From: Pigmentiphaga sp.
GTDB lineage: Bacteria; Pseudomonadota; Gammaproteobacteria; Burkholderiales; Burkholderiaceae_B
Assembly: GCA_023228945.1 (NCBI GenBank)
Contig: JALOAI010000013.1
Coordinates: 1 to 64,000 of the forward strand
Reading direction: 5' to 3'
DNA length: 64,000 nt
A program made the translations under genes and the position numbers. Under the pieces are notes generated by a model, which worked only from the letters and a program-made list of their open reading frames with translations, had not been told where the DNA came from and made no database searches. Below are positions 48,535-57,098 of the stretch, one piece after another; position 1 is the stretch's first letter, and every line of letters begins with the position of its first letter.

Positions 48535-49747
48535 ACACCACCTGTGCCCTGGCGTCGGGGCCGGCCCCCGGCATCGATAGCCTGCCGTTTTCCACCCGCA
48601 CCGGCTGCTCCAGCAGAATCCGACTGTCCGGCGTACTGGCCAGATCGCCGCCAAAACTGCCGCTGACGCTGACCTGGCCGGCTGCATCGCTGTTGCCGCT
48701 ACCCGTCAAGATTCCTTCGACCCGCCCTTTCACATCGATCGCCTCGCCCTCGATGAGGACGTCCAGCTGCGCCACACCCAGTTGCGAGAAACCCTGCAAG
48801 CCTGGGGGGCAGGCCGGCGCGGGCACTTCCTCGCCGGGAGCCAGCAGGCTCCAGCCCTGCACCACGTAGCGATCCCGTTCGAACCAGATTCCCGTGAGGC
48901 ATTGCGCCAGCGTGCCAGCCACCGCACGGGCATACAGCCCGTCGGAGGGGCATGGCGTGCCGGGAACGACGGCGGTGTCGAGGCGCAGGCCTGTGCGGGA
49001 GGCCATTTCCCCGGCCACCGACAGACGATTGCGCAACCAGACGGGCCGGGAGTCGCCCTGGCGGACGAATTGATGGAAGTGCGTGGCATCCAGGCTGGCG
49101 GTGACCGCCACCACGCCGGCCACTTCGCCCAGCGGATTCTCGGTATCCAGCAGGGCGCCGCGCAGCCGGCCGGGGTGTCCTGGCGGCGCATGGGCGCCAT
49201 AGCCCTGCGTCGCCAGCATGACCGCACCCACCAATTCCGGGCTGTAGGCGGCCGCGGCGTCTTTGCGCAGGGGCGCCAGCGTGTGTACATAGGCTTCCAG
49301 GCGGCAGTCGGCTCCAGGGCACACGCCTTCCTGCCGGATCCGCACCGCCACGCCTTCGCCCAGCGGCGGCGCCGCCGGAAAGCCGGGTGGCAGCAGGCCG
49401 GCGCCGCCGTTTGCCGCAGGCAGGCTCAGTACTTCGGGGCCGAAGACCAATGGCCAAGGCTGGCGCAAGACCTCTGGCGGCAGGGACTCCATGCCCTCTT
49501 CATCGGGCGGTTGGCCCGTCCAGGTGTCGAAATGACGCACCAGCAAGGCCTGCACCGCGCCCCGCACGGTCATCAAGTAGGCGGCGGTGGCTTCGGCGCC
49601 GGCATCATCGATGCGATTCTGCCAGCGGCCCGCCAGCCAGATCGCCGATAAGGTGAGCAGCAAGGCCGCCAGCGCCAGTTCGGCCAACGCAAATCCCGCT
49701 GCCGGCTGCCGGCGCGGGGGCGCGAGACGTGCGTACGCGATGGCCAT
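48515..49747 (-). CDS. Type IVb minor pilin/adhesin (PilV-like)
   Basis: A 410-residue protein with a class III-like leader: a basic 18-residue prepeptide ending in Gly, then mature FALAELALAALLL with Glu at position 5, as required by prepilin peptidase. The rest is a large exported domain rich in Gly and Pro with paired cysteines (for example CPGADCRLE, then CPSDG and CPPGLQG). In R64, PilV is the tip adhesin whose C-terminus is switched by a shufflon. Here the sequence runs to a fixed C-terminus (VVYGCIQI), and no recombinase gene or inverted segments follow. Confidence 0.8.
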   Translation of the reverse strand: MAIAYARLAPPRRQPAAGFALAELALAALLLTLSAIWLAGRWQNRIDDAGAEATAAYLMTVRGAVQALLVRHFDTWTGQPPDEEGMESLPPEVLRQPWPLVFGPEVLSLPAANGGAGLLPPGFPAAPPLGEGVAVRIRQEGVCPGADCRLEAYVHTLAPLRKDAAAAYSPELVGAVMLATQGYGAHAPPGHPGRLRGALLDTENPLGEVAGVVAVTASLDATHFHQFVRQGDSRPVWLRNRLSVAGEMASRTGLRLDTAVVPGTPCPSDGLYARAVAGTLAQCLTGIWFERDRYVVQGWSLLAPGEEVPAPACPPGLQGFSQLGVAQLDVLIEGEAIDVKGRVEGILTGSGNSDAAGQVSVSGSFGGDLASTPDSRILLEQPVRVENGRLSMPGAGPDARAQVVYGCIQI

Positions 49748-49753
49748 GGCGCG

Positions 49754-50398
49754 TCACCACACGGTAAAGGCAAACGTGTTGAGATCGCCGGTGCGGCAAG
49801 CCTCCTGGGCCGCCAATGGCGAGTAAGCGAGTGGCGTGGCGGCCCTGGCATCCTTGACCACGGTGTTGCCGGCGCCGCCGATCTCGATCCGCTCGGCGAC
49901 TCTTTGCAGCAGCGACGACAAAGCCGGGCAAGCGGCGTCGTTGACGGCGTCGAGGGTGAGCGTAAACGAAGCGCCGCCATCGCTGGCCGCCACCGAGATC
50001 AGGCCGGTGCTGGTGCCATTGCCGCCGAGACCATGCGCGACACGGCCAAAAGTTGCCGCATCCACCGCGACCACGCTGGATCCCCGCAGGCTGCGGCCCA
50101 GATGGCTGGTGTCGATGTCGGCATACGGATTCGCGGTGCCTTGGCTATTGGCCTTGGTGCGGGCAACGTAGCGCTGCAGCTCGCCCGCCACTTCGGGCAC
50201 CTTGTTCTCGATGACATAGCCGTTGATCGCGGGAATCCCGATGATCGATACGATCAGGATGATCGCCGTCACAATCGACACTTCCACCAGGCTGAAACCT
50301 TGGCTCCGGCCAGGGCGCGTTCCACGCCGCCATGGCGTTCGGGCTCGGCGAGGTTGTGAAGCGGCGGCCAATGACGGGGTAATGGGGTGTCGCGACAT
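49754..50398 (-). CDS. pilS: Type IVb major prepilin (PilS-like)
   Basis: A 214-residue prepilin. A 34-residue basic leader ends in Gly, followed by mature FSLVEVSIVTAIILIVSIIG with Glu5, the long leader being typical of type IVb. The C-terminal domain has a cysteine pair (AACPALSSLL and QEACRTGD) that would form the D-region disulfide. AAGGAG lies just before the ATG at 50398. It is followed 6 nt later by the PilV-like gene and preceded by the PilR-like membrane protein gene, the R64 order. Confidence 0.9.
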   Translation of the reverse strand: MSRHPITPSLAAASQPRRARTPWRRGTRPGRSQGFSLVEVSIVTAIILIVSIIGIPAINGYVIENKVPEVAGELQRYVARTKANSQGTANPYADIDTSHLGRSLRGSSVVAVDAATFGRVAHGLGGNGTSTGLISVAASDGGASFTLTLDAVNDAACPALSSLLQRVAERIEIGGAGNTVVKDARAATPLAYSPLAAQEACRTGDLNTFAFTVW

Positions 50399-50463
50399 AC
50401 GATGGCTCCTTGAAGGAAGTGCTGAAGACTCCGCCGGCTCCGGCGGCGAAACTCGGCCCCGGC

Positions 50464-51564
50464 TCATGCCTGCGAGGCGTAGAAGGACTGCATGGCGCGT
50501 CGCAGTTCGTCGATCGCGGCGTAATGCCAGAACATCAGCCCCAGCAGAACGCCCAGGGCGGCGATCAGGAGCGCCCAACGCAGGCGGGCGGCGCGTGCCA
50601 GCAGTTGTTCGAGCCATCGTGCTTCCAGGCGCTGCCGTGTGCGTGCCAACCCATCCGCCAGCCCGTGCATGGTCAGCATGTCGTCGAGGAACCACTGGGC
50701 TTCGCGCGGCAAGAGGCCGGTCTCGAAGGTGGCGGCGCCCACGATGCCATCGTCGGCCCGCTCGACCATGCGTTGCAGATGCCAGCGCTTCCAGCGGCCG
50801 GCGCCGGCCCATTGCGCCAGCAAGGCATCGCGCAGCGACAAGCCCAGCCCGTTTCCCGGCCGCACCAGGGCGGCCAGCTGGGCCAGGAACCGCATGGCCT
50901 GGAACTCGCGGTACAGGCTCCAGGGCGGCCGGCCGTCGAGCCATACCCGGACAGGCCCCGTCAGCCAGCGCAGGCTGGCGGAGGCGGCCAGCGGCAGCAT
51001 GAGGCAGGCGAACAGCCAGAGCGGCAGCCACCGCGCCAAACCATCGGCCAGCCCGAACAGGGCGTGCGTGCGGCCTCCCCAGAATTCGGGCGGCACGACC
51101 CGGAAGGTGTGACGCAGGGCCGGAACGGTATAGAACGGCGTGGCCAACAGCATCGACAGGGCCACCGCGCCGGCACCGGCGGCGGCGGCCAGGGTTGCGC
51201 GCAGCCCTTGTCGCGCCCGCTCCAGCAGCCGCGTCGTGGCGGCCAGATCGCGCAGCCCGACGGTCAGCGCCTCGCCTCCCGCCAGTTGGGCGGCGCGCAG
51301 CAGTCCGAGATCCGCCGCCGGCAAGCTACGAGCGAAGGTCTGCGCGAGATCGCCGCCCACGGCGCGGTAGCGCTCCACCCAGTATCGCGCCAGAAAACCG
51401 CGCGGGCTGCTCCGCGGCTGGCGCCGCGCATCGTCGGCGAGAATGTCCAGCAGAGTACGGCGGCCATCGCCATGCGCCATGAGCACGGCGAGGTACTCGT
51501 AATAGTCGGCGCGATGGGCGCGAAACCGCCAAGCCTGCCAGGCGAGCATCAGACGCGCGATCAT
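50464..51564 (-). CDS. pilR: Type IVb pilus inner-membrane platform protein (PilR-like, T2SF)
   Basis: A 366-residue GspF/T2SF-fold protein with hydrophobic segments near residues 128-150, 180-205 and 335-355, and two cytoplasmic helical T2SF repeats. The C-terminal one has FLDDMLTMHGLADGLARTRQR. These proteins form the platform on which the ATPase acts. Its ATG overlaps the stop of the PilQ-like ATPase gene (ATGA), so stoichiometric coupling is likely. The sequence is poorly conserved overall, and identity rests on position, size and topology as well as the T2SF pattern. Confidence 0.85.
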   Translation of the reverse strand: MIARLMLAWQAWRFRAHRADYYEYLAVLMAHGDGRRTLLDILADDARRQPRSSPRGFLARYWVERYRAVGGDLAQTFARSLPAADLGLLRAAQLAGGEALTVGLRDLAATTRLLERARQGLRATLAAAAGAGAVALSMLLATPFYTVPALRHTFRVVPPEFWGGRTHALFGLADGLARWLPLWLFACLMLPLAASASLRWLTGPVRVWLDGRPPWSLYREFQAMRFLAQLAALVRPGNGLGLSLRDALLAQWAGAGRWKRWHLQRMVERADDGIVGAATFETGLLPREAQWFLDDMLTMHGLADGLARTRQRLEARWLEQLLARAARLRWALLIAALGVLLGLMFWHYAAIDELRRAMQSFYASQA

Positions 51565-53291
51565 GGTCGCTCCTCCGGGCGGTTCCAGGCGCCGAAGCGA
51601 TCCTCGGCATCACGAATATCGATGAGGCCCCGCGCCACCTTGTAAGCGGCGCAATCCGCGGCGCTCTTGCCTCGCATATCGGGCTGGTCGATGGCGGCAA
51701 CCCGCTGCGCGCGCCAGAGCCTGCGCTGCGCAAGGTTATCGGCCAGACGCAGATTGGCGAGGAAACCCTCGTCGCTCGCCGGCTCGATCATCTCGGCCAC
51801 CACCGTACGCCCCGCCAGCCCCGCCAGTTCGGGCAGGCCTTCGCGGCGGCACTGGGCGCAGCCCGGCGAATGGCGAAACCGCAGCCGGTCCGCCGCGACT
51901 CCGTGGCTGCGGGCGAATCGCCGTCGCGCCGCTTCGGCCTCGATACGCTCCCGCCCTTCCAAGCCTTCGGCGGGGACCGCGCATATCGGACAGAGCGCCG
52001 GCAAGAGCGCCTGGTAGACCAGCAGCTTGAGAATGCCCGGCGTCGCCAGGAAGTCGCGCGGAATGCCGATGAAGTCCGAGGCAAGACGATCGGCGATCAG
52101 CAGGGCGGAGCCGGCATGCACCGTGGTGAACAGATTGATGCCGCTGCCGGCGAGGTCCATGAGCGCCCGGCCGGTGTCGCGATCCCGGATCTCGCCCACC
52201 AGGAGATCGTTCATGGCCGAGCGCTTGATGGTCTTGAGCTTGGCGTCGAACACGCCACCCTCGGTATCGTCCAGCGCCCGCGCCACGGTGTTCTGCAAAG
52301 CGCCGGGGATCAGATACTCGACCGGATCCTCCAGGGTGATCACTTTGTGCGAGTCCGGAATCCGGCTCATCAGCGTAGCGATCGTGGTCGATTTGCCCGA
52401 GCCCACCACGCCTGCCAGCACGATGGCGCCGCCATCCACGCCGCAGGCCGCGTGCAAGGTGGCCACTTGCTGCGGCAGATAGCCCAGCGCGGCGAGATCC
52501 TGGCCCGCTCGCGCATCGAGCCGCAGTAACCGCAGGCAGACCGAAGGACCGGCATCCGTGGCCAGCGAGGCCCAGCGCAGCATCACCGGCCGGCCGCGCA
52601 CCCGCATGCGCAGCCGGCCTTGCTGTTCGATGCGGGGATCGAACACCGCGCCATTGCCGCCCTGCACGTCCATCCAGGCCACCGCCAGGATCTCTTGCAA
52701 CGTGGCCGTGGGCATGCGGGCGAAGCGTTCGGGCGCCACGTAGCGGCCGGCCACGCTGTAGCGGACTTCGGACTCGGCCGCGGCCTGGTGCACATTGATG
52801 TGCAGGTCGCTGGCGTCGTGATCGAAGCCCCAGGTCACGAGATCCAGGAAGGCGGCCGCCATGTGCCGGCGCCGCTCGCCGCTTCCCGCCGTGGCTGGCG
52901 GCTGCCGGCCTGCCTGCCACTGGCCTCGCGCCATCGCCAGCAACAGCGGAGCGGGCACCACGAGGCGCGAGTTGGCGGCCAGCACATGGCCGGCCGCGCG
53001 GATCAACCGTTCGAGCTCGCGCACCTGGTCGCTGTCTTGCCAGCCTTCCGCCACCAGCACGCCCACCCTGCCATCGCGGAATTGCACGGGACAAAATCTC
53101 TCCGCCCCGGCACCGATGTCGAAATGAGCCGACAACACGCGTTGCACGGGCTCGTCCAGCGCATCCAGGGCATCCTGGCCTTCAAGATGCACGATCCCGC
53201 CGGCGCCGGCCGCGGGTGGCTCGGGGGCGATCCGCGGCCTGGGCAGATAACGCCGCCAGGCGTGCCGCAGCCATCCATGAGCATGTCTCAT
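51561..53291 (-). CDS. pilQ: Type IVb pilus assembly ATPase (PilQ-like, GspE family)
   Basis: A 576-residue secretion-superfamily ATPase that powers pilin extension. Motifs: Walker A VLAGVVGSGKSTTIATLM (about residue 290 region), Asp box LEDPVEYLIPGA, Walker B DLLVGEIRDRDTGRAL, His box INLFTTVHAGSALLIADRL. A tetracysteine-like zinc region follows (LCPICAVP and SPGCAQCRREG). The ATG at 53291 has GAGG upstream and lies 7 nt after the PilP-like stop. The name follows R64 usage, where PilQ is the ATPase, not the secretin of type IVa systems. Confidence 0.92.
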   Translation of the reverse strand: MRHAHGWLRHAWRRYLPRPRIAPEPPAAGAGGIVHLEGQDALDALDEPVQRVLSAHFDIGAGAERFCPVQFRDGRVGVLVAEGWQDSDQVRELERLIRAAGHVLAANSRLVVPAPLLLAMARGQWQAGRQPPATAGSGERRRHMAAAFLDLVTWGFDHDASDLHINVHQAAAESEVRYSVAGRYVAPERFARMPTATLQEILAVAWMDVQGGNGAVFDPRIEQQGRLRMRVRGRPVMLRWASLATDAGPSVCLRLLRLDARAGQDLAALGYLPQQVATLHAACGVDGGAIVLAGVVGSGKSTTIATLMSRIPDSHKVITLEDPVEYLIPGALQNTVARALDDTEGGVFDAKLKTIKRSAMNDLLVGEIRDRDTGRALMDLAGSGINLFTTVHAGSALLIADRLASDFIGIPRDFLATPGILKLLVYQALLPALCPICAVPAEGLEGRERIEAEAARRRFARSHGVAADRLRFRHSPGCAQCRREGLPELAGLAGRTVVAEMIEPASDEGFLANLRLADNLAQRRLWRAQRVAAIDQPDMRGKSAADCAAYKVARGLIDIRDAEDRFGAWNRPEERP

Positions 53292-53298
53292 GGCGGCC

Positions 53299-53844
53299 TC
53301 AGCGCATGGGCCAGGGCAAGGGCCCGGCGAGGGAGGGGACGGGCGTGGCGGCCTCCCCGGCAAACCGGGGCGCATGGCATACGGTACGCGCCCCCTGACC
53401 TGCCCGGCGCAGCACCGCGCAGCGATCGGCCACCTTCAGCAAGCGATATTCGCGCGCAGGGTCGGGACGCTCGAGCGGCAAGGTGGCGCCTGGCCGATAG
53501 GTACGGACCTGGCCGTCGACGTCGAGCACCAACGTGTAGTGCGGCTCGACGCCGTAAAGCGCCAGCAGACGCAGCGCCGGGGGCGCGGGGGACGCCGGCG
53601 GCGGCGGCGCCACCACGGCACCGCCGCCGGACGGCTGAAGGCCGGACTCGAAGGCGCGCCGGGTGTCTTCGAGCAGCAGCTCGAGTACCCGCTCGCGCTG
53701 TCCTTCCCAGGCCTGCGCCGCCTCGCGCTGCCGCTCCTGCGCCGGCACCTGTTCTTGCGCCAGCCCCAAGCCGGCCGAGACGGCCATGGCCATGGCCAGC
53801 CCTAGCATGCTGCTTCGGTGACGGTAACGCCGGCGCGCAGGCAC
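53299..53844 (-). CDS. pilP: Periplasmic pilus assembly protein (PilP-like)
   Basis: A small secreted pilus protein; identity comes from its position between PilO-like and PilQ-like genes and from its pattern. The GTG at 53844 gives 181 residues with a good signal peptide (basic RRRYRHR, then MLGLAMAMAVSAGLGL). A helical Gln/Glu-rich region, a Pro-rich linker and a C-terminal beta domain (LALYGVEPHYTLVLDVDG...YRLLKVADRCAVL) follow. The frame is open upstream to an ATG at 54084, but that stretch includes a decayed family A repeat and lacks similarity, so the longer start seems less likely. Confidence 0.7.
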   Translation of the reverse strand: MPARRRYRHRSSMLGLAMAMAVSAGLGLAQEQVPAQERQREAAQAWEGQRERVLELLLEDTRRAFESGLQPSGGGAVVAPPPPASPAPPALRLLALYGVEPHYTLVLDVDGQVRTYRPGATLPLERPDPAREYRLLKVADRCAVLRRAGQGARTVCHAPRFAGEAATPVPSLAGPLPWPMR

Positions 53845-53869
53845 CGCGAAAAGCGTTCCGGCCGCGCCA

Positions 53870-53960
53870 CCCTGGAGTCCCGGCTCTCCGGCGGCCCTCC
53901 CGCCTTCGGCTCCAGGGAACGATGGCCTCGCTTGACCCCGCCCTGAAGGATAAGCCCGGA
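53870..53960 (-). repeat. Decayed family A repeat between the PilO-like and PilP-like genes
   Basis: Blocks GGCTCTCCGGCGG, CCTTCGGCTCCAG and TGGCCTCGCT appear in the family A order, with substitutions and gaps. It occupies the gap that exists if the PilP-like gene starts at 53844; otherwise it would be translated as part of a longer N-terminus. Confidence 0.5.
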
Positions 53961-54052
53961 TACCGGCCAGTCCCTGCGGACTGCTCGGTGCCTGGCTCAT
54001 CCGAGTGGCATGCGGGCCACGAGGCGGACGGAGCTTGCGCTTTGGCTCGAGG

Positions 54053-55468
54053 TCAAACATCGGGGTTCTCCGGCAGGCTTTCATGGGCCAGTCCTCGCAA
54101 AGTCATCATCAAGGCGCTGCGATCGAGCGCCGGCGGCTGATCCGGCAGATACCGCAGCTCCACCGACTGCCAGGCGATACGCCGCGTCATGTCGGCGGGC
54201 AGAAGACCGAGACTGCGCAGCGGCCCGAGCAGCGTCAGTTCCCTGAGGGCGAGCGGCGACAGGTCGCGGGGCGGTGGTGTGGGCGCGTTTCCCGGCGCGG
54301 TTGCCGGCCCGATGCTGATCGGCTGGCGTCTACCGACATCGATGCTTTGCCAGGCGCCACTCATGCCCAATAAGCGATCGGCGTCGGGTATCCAGCGATC
54401 GCCGCGCCACGCCAGATCCGGCCATTCGGGCAGGCGGCCCGCGGCGGGCAGATCCCAACGCCCTTCCGCCTGGTCCAAGCCCAGCCATGACACGTTCCAG
54501 CCCGCCGGAACGGCGCTCATCAGCCCGGCCTGCCTGGCGAGGCGATGGCCACGCTGGTAGGCAGCCCGGCAGCGCCAGGCCACATCCCGCCAATCGCAGC
54601 GCACGTCGCGCAGGCGCCATCCGGCCGGGGCCAGCGGCACTTGCAATAAAGCGTGCGCCACGGCATCCAGGCCAGCCGGCGCCACCCAGCGCGCGCCCGT
54701 ACGCCACGTCTCGTAGGCTTGGCGCCAGAGTTCGTCCATGGACGGCTCGACGGCGACGGTTTCGGCCGCAAGGTGCGGCGCCTGAGGCTCGACGATCGAC
54801 GGCAGTAAACGGCCCCCTACGACCAGCGCCGACGCCAGACCCAGGCCGGCAGCCACCCATAAGCCGGTCGGCCGCAAGGGCTGCAGGAGGCTGTCCGGCC
54901 CCACGGCATCCGCCAGATCGCGCCATTCGAGAGCGCGCGGCGGCCGGCCGTCGAGGCCCGGGCCATCGTCGACCCCGCCCCAGAGCACCGGAACCGTCGA
55001 AACCTGCGCCGAGAGCTCGCGCCACGCTTGCGCCAGCGCGGTGGAATCCTCGCTCAGCCATTCACCGCCTTCGACGACGCGGCCATCGCGTACGCGGGCG
55101 ATCCATACCCTGCCGGGGGCGCCCGGCAGACCGAGCATTGCCACGTGATATCCCTCGGGTACGAGGCGGGCGAACGCCTGCGCCGCCGCATAGGCGACTC
55201 GAGACCTGCCGGCGACACGTTTGCCCAGGTGATGGCAGGTACCCACGGATTCGGCCCGGCCGCCGGCATGCACCCAATGACTGGCCCGCCTTGATCTCGC
55301 CCGGCGTCGAGCCTGGCGCGTGAGATCACGCCCCAAAACGGTATGCCATTGCATGCCCAGGGCCAGGACGACCTGTGTGCCGTCGCCACGATCGACATCG
55401 ATCAGCTCCACCCGGCCGGACGCGGCATTCGGCTGCGGCTGAGGTTGGCGGTCGCGCTCGCTTCGCAT
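54053..55468 (-). CDS. pilO: Type IVb pilus protein PilO-like
   Basis: A 471-residue protein. A cytoplasmic N-terminal half (about 1-205) is followed by one membrane helix (about 206-228, GLWVAAGLGLASALVVGG) and a periplasmic C-terminal region. This bitopic plan matches R64 PilO, which links the inner-membrane platform to the secretin. Sequence conservation is low; the call depends mainly on synteny (2 nt after the PilN-like gene, before PilP-like) and topology. Tryptophan content in the periplasmic part is notably high. Ends with ENPDV. Confidence 0.82.
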   Translation of the reverse strand: MRSERDRQPQPQPNAASGRVELIDVDRGDGTQVVLALGMQWHTVLGRDLTRQARRRARSRRASHWVHAGGRAESVGTCHHLGKRVAGRSRVAYAAAQAFARLVPEGYHVAMLGLPGAPGRVWIARVRDGRVVEGGEWLSEDSTALAQAWRELSAQVSTVPVLWGGVDDGPGLDGRPPRALEWRDLADAVGPDSLLQPLRPTGLWVAAGLGLASALVVGGRLLPSIVEPQAPHLAAETVAVEPSMDELWRQAYETWRTGARWVAPAGLDAVAHALLQVPLAPAGWRLRDVRCDWRDVAWRCRAAYQRGHRLARQAGLMSAVPAGWNVSWLGLDQAEGRWDLPAAGRLPEWPDLAWRGDRWIPDADRLLGMSGAWQSIDVGRRQPISIGPATAPGNAPTPPPRDLSPLALRELTLLGPLRSLGLLPADMTRRIAWQSVELRYLPDQPPALDRSALMMTLRGLAHESLPENPDV

Positions 55469-55470
55469 GT

Positions 55471-57087
55471 TCAGAATCCCTCCTCGACCATGGCGGTAAT
55501 GATCACCAGCGTGGTCTCCCGCGCCTGGCCCGCCTTCTCGCTACCGCCCAGCCATACCGGCCAACCTTTGTCGAGCCGCTGCCGATTGCCTTCTTCGTGG
55601 CGCCGCTCGAAACCCGAGACGATCATCGGTTGCCCCGGCCGCAGCTCCACCTGCTGTACGGTGCCGTTGCCGTCGACCGTGAGCTGCTGGATCTCCACCG
55701 CGTTGTCGCCGCGGCCGAAAGTTACGGTGGTGAGCGGCTGGGCGACGGTGGTGTCGTAGGCGATGGACAGCAGGATCTGGCCATCCGCTTGGGCATCCGG
55801 CACCAGGGTAAGGAACTGGCCGACGGTCTCTTCTTTCTGGCTGACCGACACGCTGGGCAGCGACGCCGCCACGCCCCCCTCGGTGCTGGCGGCCATGGCC
55901 GTGGTCTGTACCTTGTCGATCCAGCTGAACGTGGTGCGCACCGCGTGGGTCACCGGCCGCCGATTGAGCGTTACCAGAGGAATCGACGTATGGCGGGTTA
56001 CGGTACCGAGGCGATTGAGCGCCTGGAGCACCAGGCGCGATCCCTGCCATGGCCCGGACGCGCTTTCGATCTCGAGCGCCCCCGCCAGGGCATTGCTGGC
56101 GGCGCCCGGCACCGCGAGCGCCGCCCCCAGACGACCGGCGGTATAGATCAGCCCCCAATCGATGCCCGCTTCGGCGTCTTCGCGCAGGGCGACCGACACC
56201 TCCTCGAATAAGATCCGCACCCGCCGGGTAAGCGCGCGGTTTTCCTGGTCGATGAAATCGGCCACGCGGCCCAAGGCTTCCGGGGTGTCGGTGACGACGA
56301 CCAGCGACGATCCATCGCCATGGGCGGCCACCCGGCCGGCGCGGGTCAGCAAAGGTTGCAGCCGCGACGTGACCGCCGCCATGACGTCGGCCACTTCGGC
56401 CTCGATCCGGGTTTGCGACGCCACCGCGAAGGCGCCGCCGCCTCCGCTGTCGGTACGGCCCAGGCCGGCTTCGGCCCGCGACCGCAGCAACAGCGCGCGC
56501 ACATTGAACACCCGGCTTTCGGTGCGATAGAAATGCAGCGCGCCGGCTTCATAGCGCCATTGCAGCGCCAGGCGCGCGGCCGCGAGATCGAGGATCTCGG
56601 GCAGAGGCAAACTGCCGTCGGGCAGCGCCACGGTATCCTTGCCGCCGCCCATGGCGCCGGCCTGCTCCAGCCGCGGCATGAAATCCCCGACCGGCAGATA
56701 AGCCTCCGGCGCGATCCGCACCGGGATGCCGGTGGCCTCGGTCACGCGTTCGGCGAAAGTGTCGAGATCCACCCGGCGTTGCGGGAACAGCAGTGCGGTG
56801 CGTACGCGGTCGCGCAAGGCGCGCGGCAGGGTGACCTCGCGCGCCAGTGGCTGGGGCCGCCCCGCCAGCCATGGCCGATCGATCTCCTGCGATGCCCGCC
56901 GCCACGCCGGGTCGCCCAGCGCGGCGACAAAGCGCTGCTGCTCCGCTTGCAGCACCTCTTGCCTGCGCTGCGCCTGTTGGTCGATTTGCTGGACCTTTTG
57001 CCAAGCGCCGCAGCCGGTGACCAGGGCGGCGAGAACCGCGGCCATGGGCAGCCTGACGGCGCCTTGAAAGCCTCGCGATGCGTGCAT
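55471..57087 (-). CDS. pilN: Type IVb pilus lipoprotein secretin (PilN-like)
   Basis: A 538-residue outer-membrane secretin that forms the pilus exit pore. A lipoprotein signal (MAAVLAALVTGC, lipidated Cys at 26) is followed by a coiled region, N-domains with FYRTESRVFNVRAL, and a C-terminal secretin domain. The secretin signature area has IPLVTLNRRPVTHAVRTTFSW-like strands, VELRPGQPMIVSGFERR and ETTLVIITAMVEEGF. The ATG at 57087 has AAGGGGA upstream and begins the signal peptide. R64 PilN is likewise a lipoprotein secretin, which separates this system from type IVa pili with a non-lipidated PilQ. Confidence 0.92.
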   Translation of the reverse strand: MHASRGFQGAVRLPMAAVLAALVTGCGAWQKVQQIDQQAQRRQEVLQAEQQRFVAALGDPAWRRASQEIDRPWLAGRPQPLAREVTLPRALRDRVRTALLFPQRRVDLDTFAERVTEATGIPVRIAPEAYLPVGDFMPRLEQAGAMGGGKDTVALPDGSLPLPEILDLAAARLALQWRYEAGALHFYRTESRVFNVRALLLRSRAEAGLGRTDSGGGGAFAVASQTRIEAEVADVMAAVTSRLQPLLTRAGRVAAHGDGSSLVVVTDTPEALGRVADFIDQENRALTRRVRILFEEVSVALREDAEAGIDWGLIYTAGRLGAALAVPGAASNALAGALEIESASGPWQGSRLVLQALNRLGTVTRHTSIPLVTLNRRPVTHAVRTTFSWIDKVQTTAMAASTEGGVAASLPSVSVSQKEETVGQFLTLVPDAQADGQILLSIAYDTTVAQPLTTVTFGRGDNAVEIQQLTVDGNGTVQQVELRPGQPMIVSGFERRHEEGNRQRLDKGWPVWLGGSEKAGQARETTLVIITAMVEEGF

Positions 57088-57098
57088 GCCCGTCCCCT

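Noticed and set aside
48515..49747. Shufflon at the PilV C-terminus
   Set aside because: No inverted recombination sites or rci-like recombinase gene follow the minor pilin; the next gene is the lytic transglycosylase.
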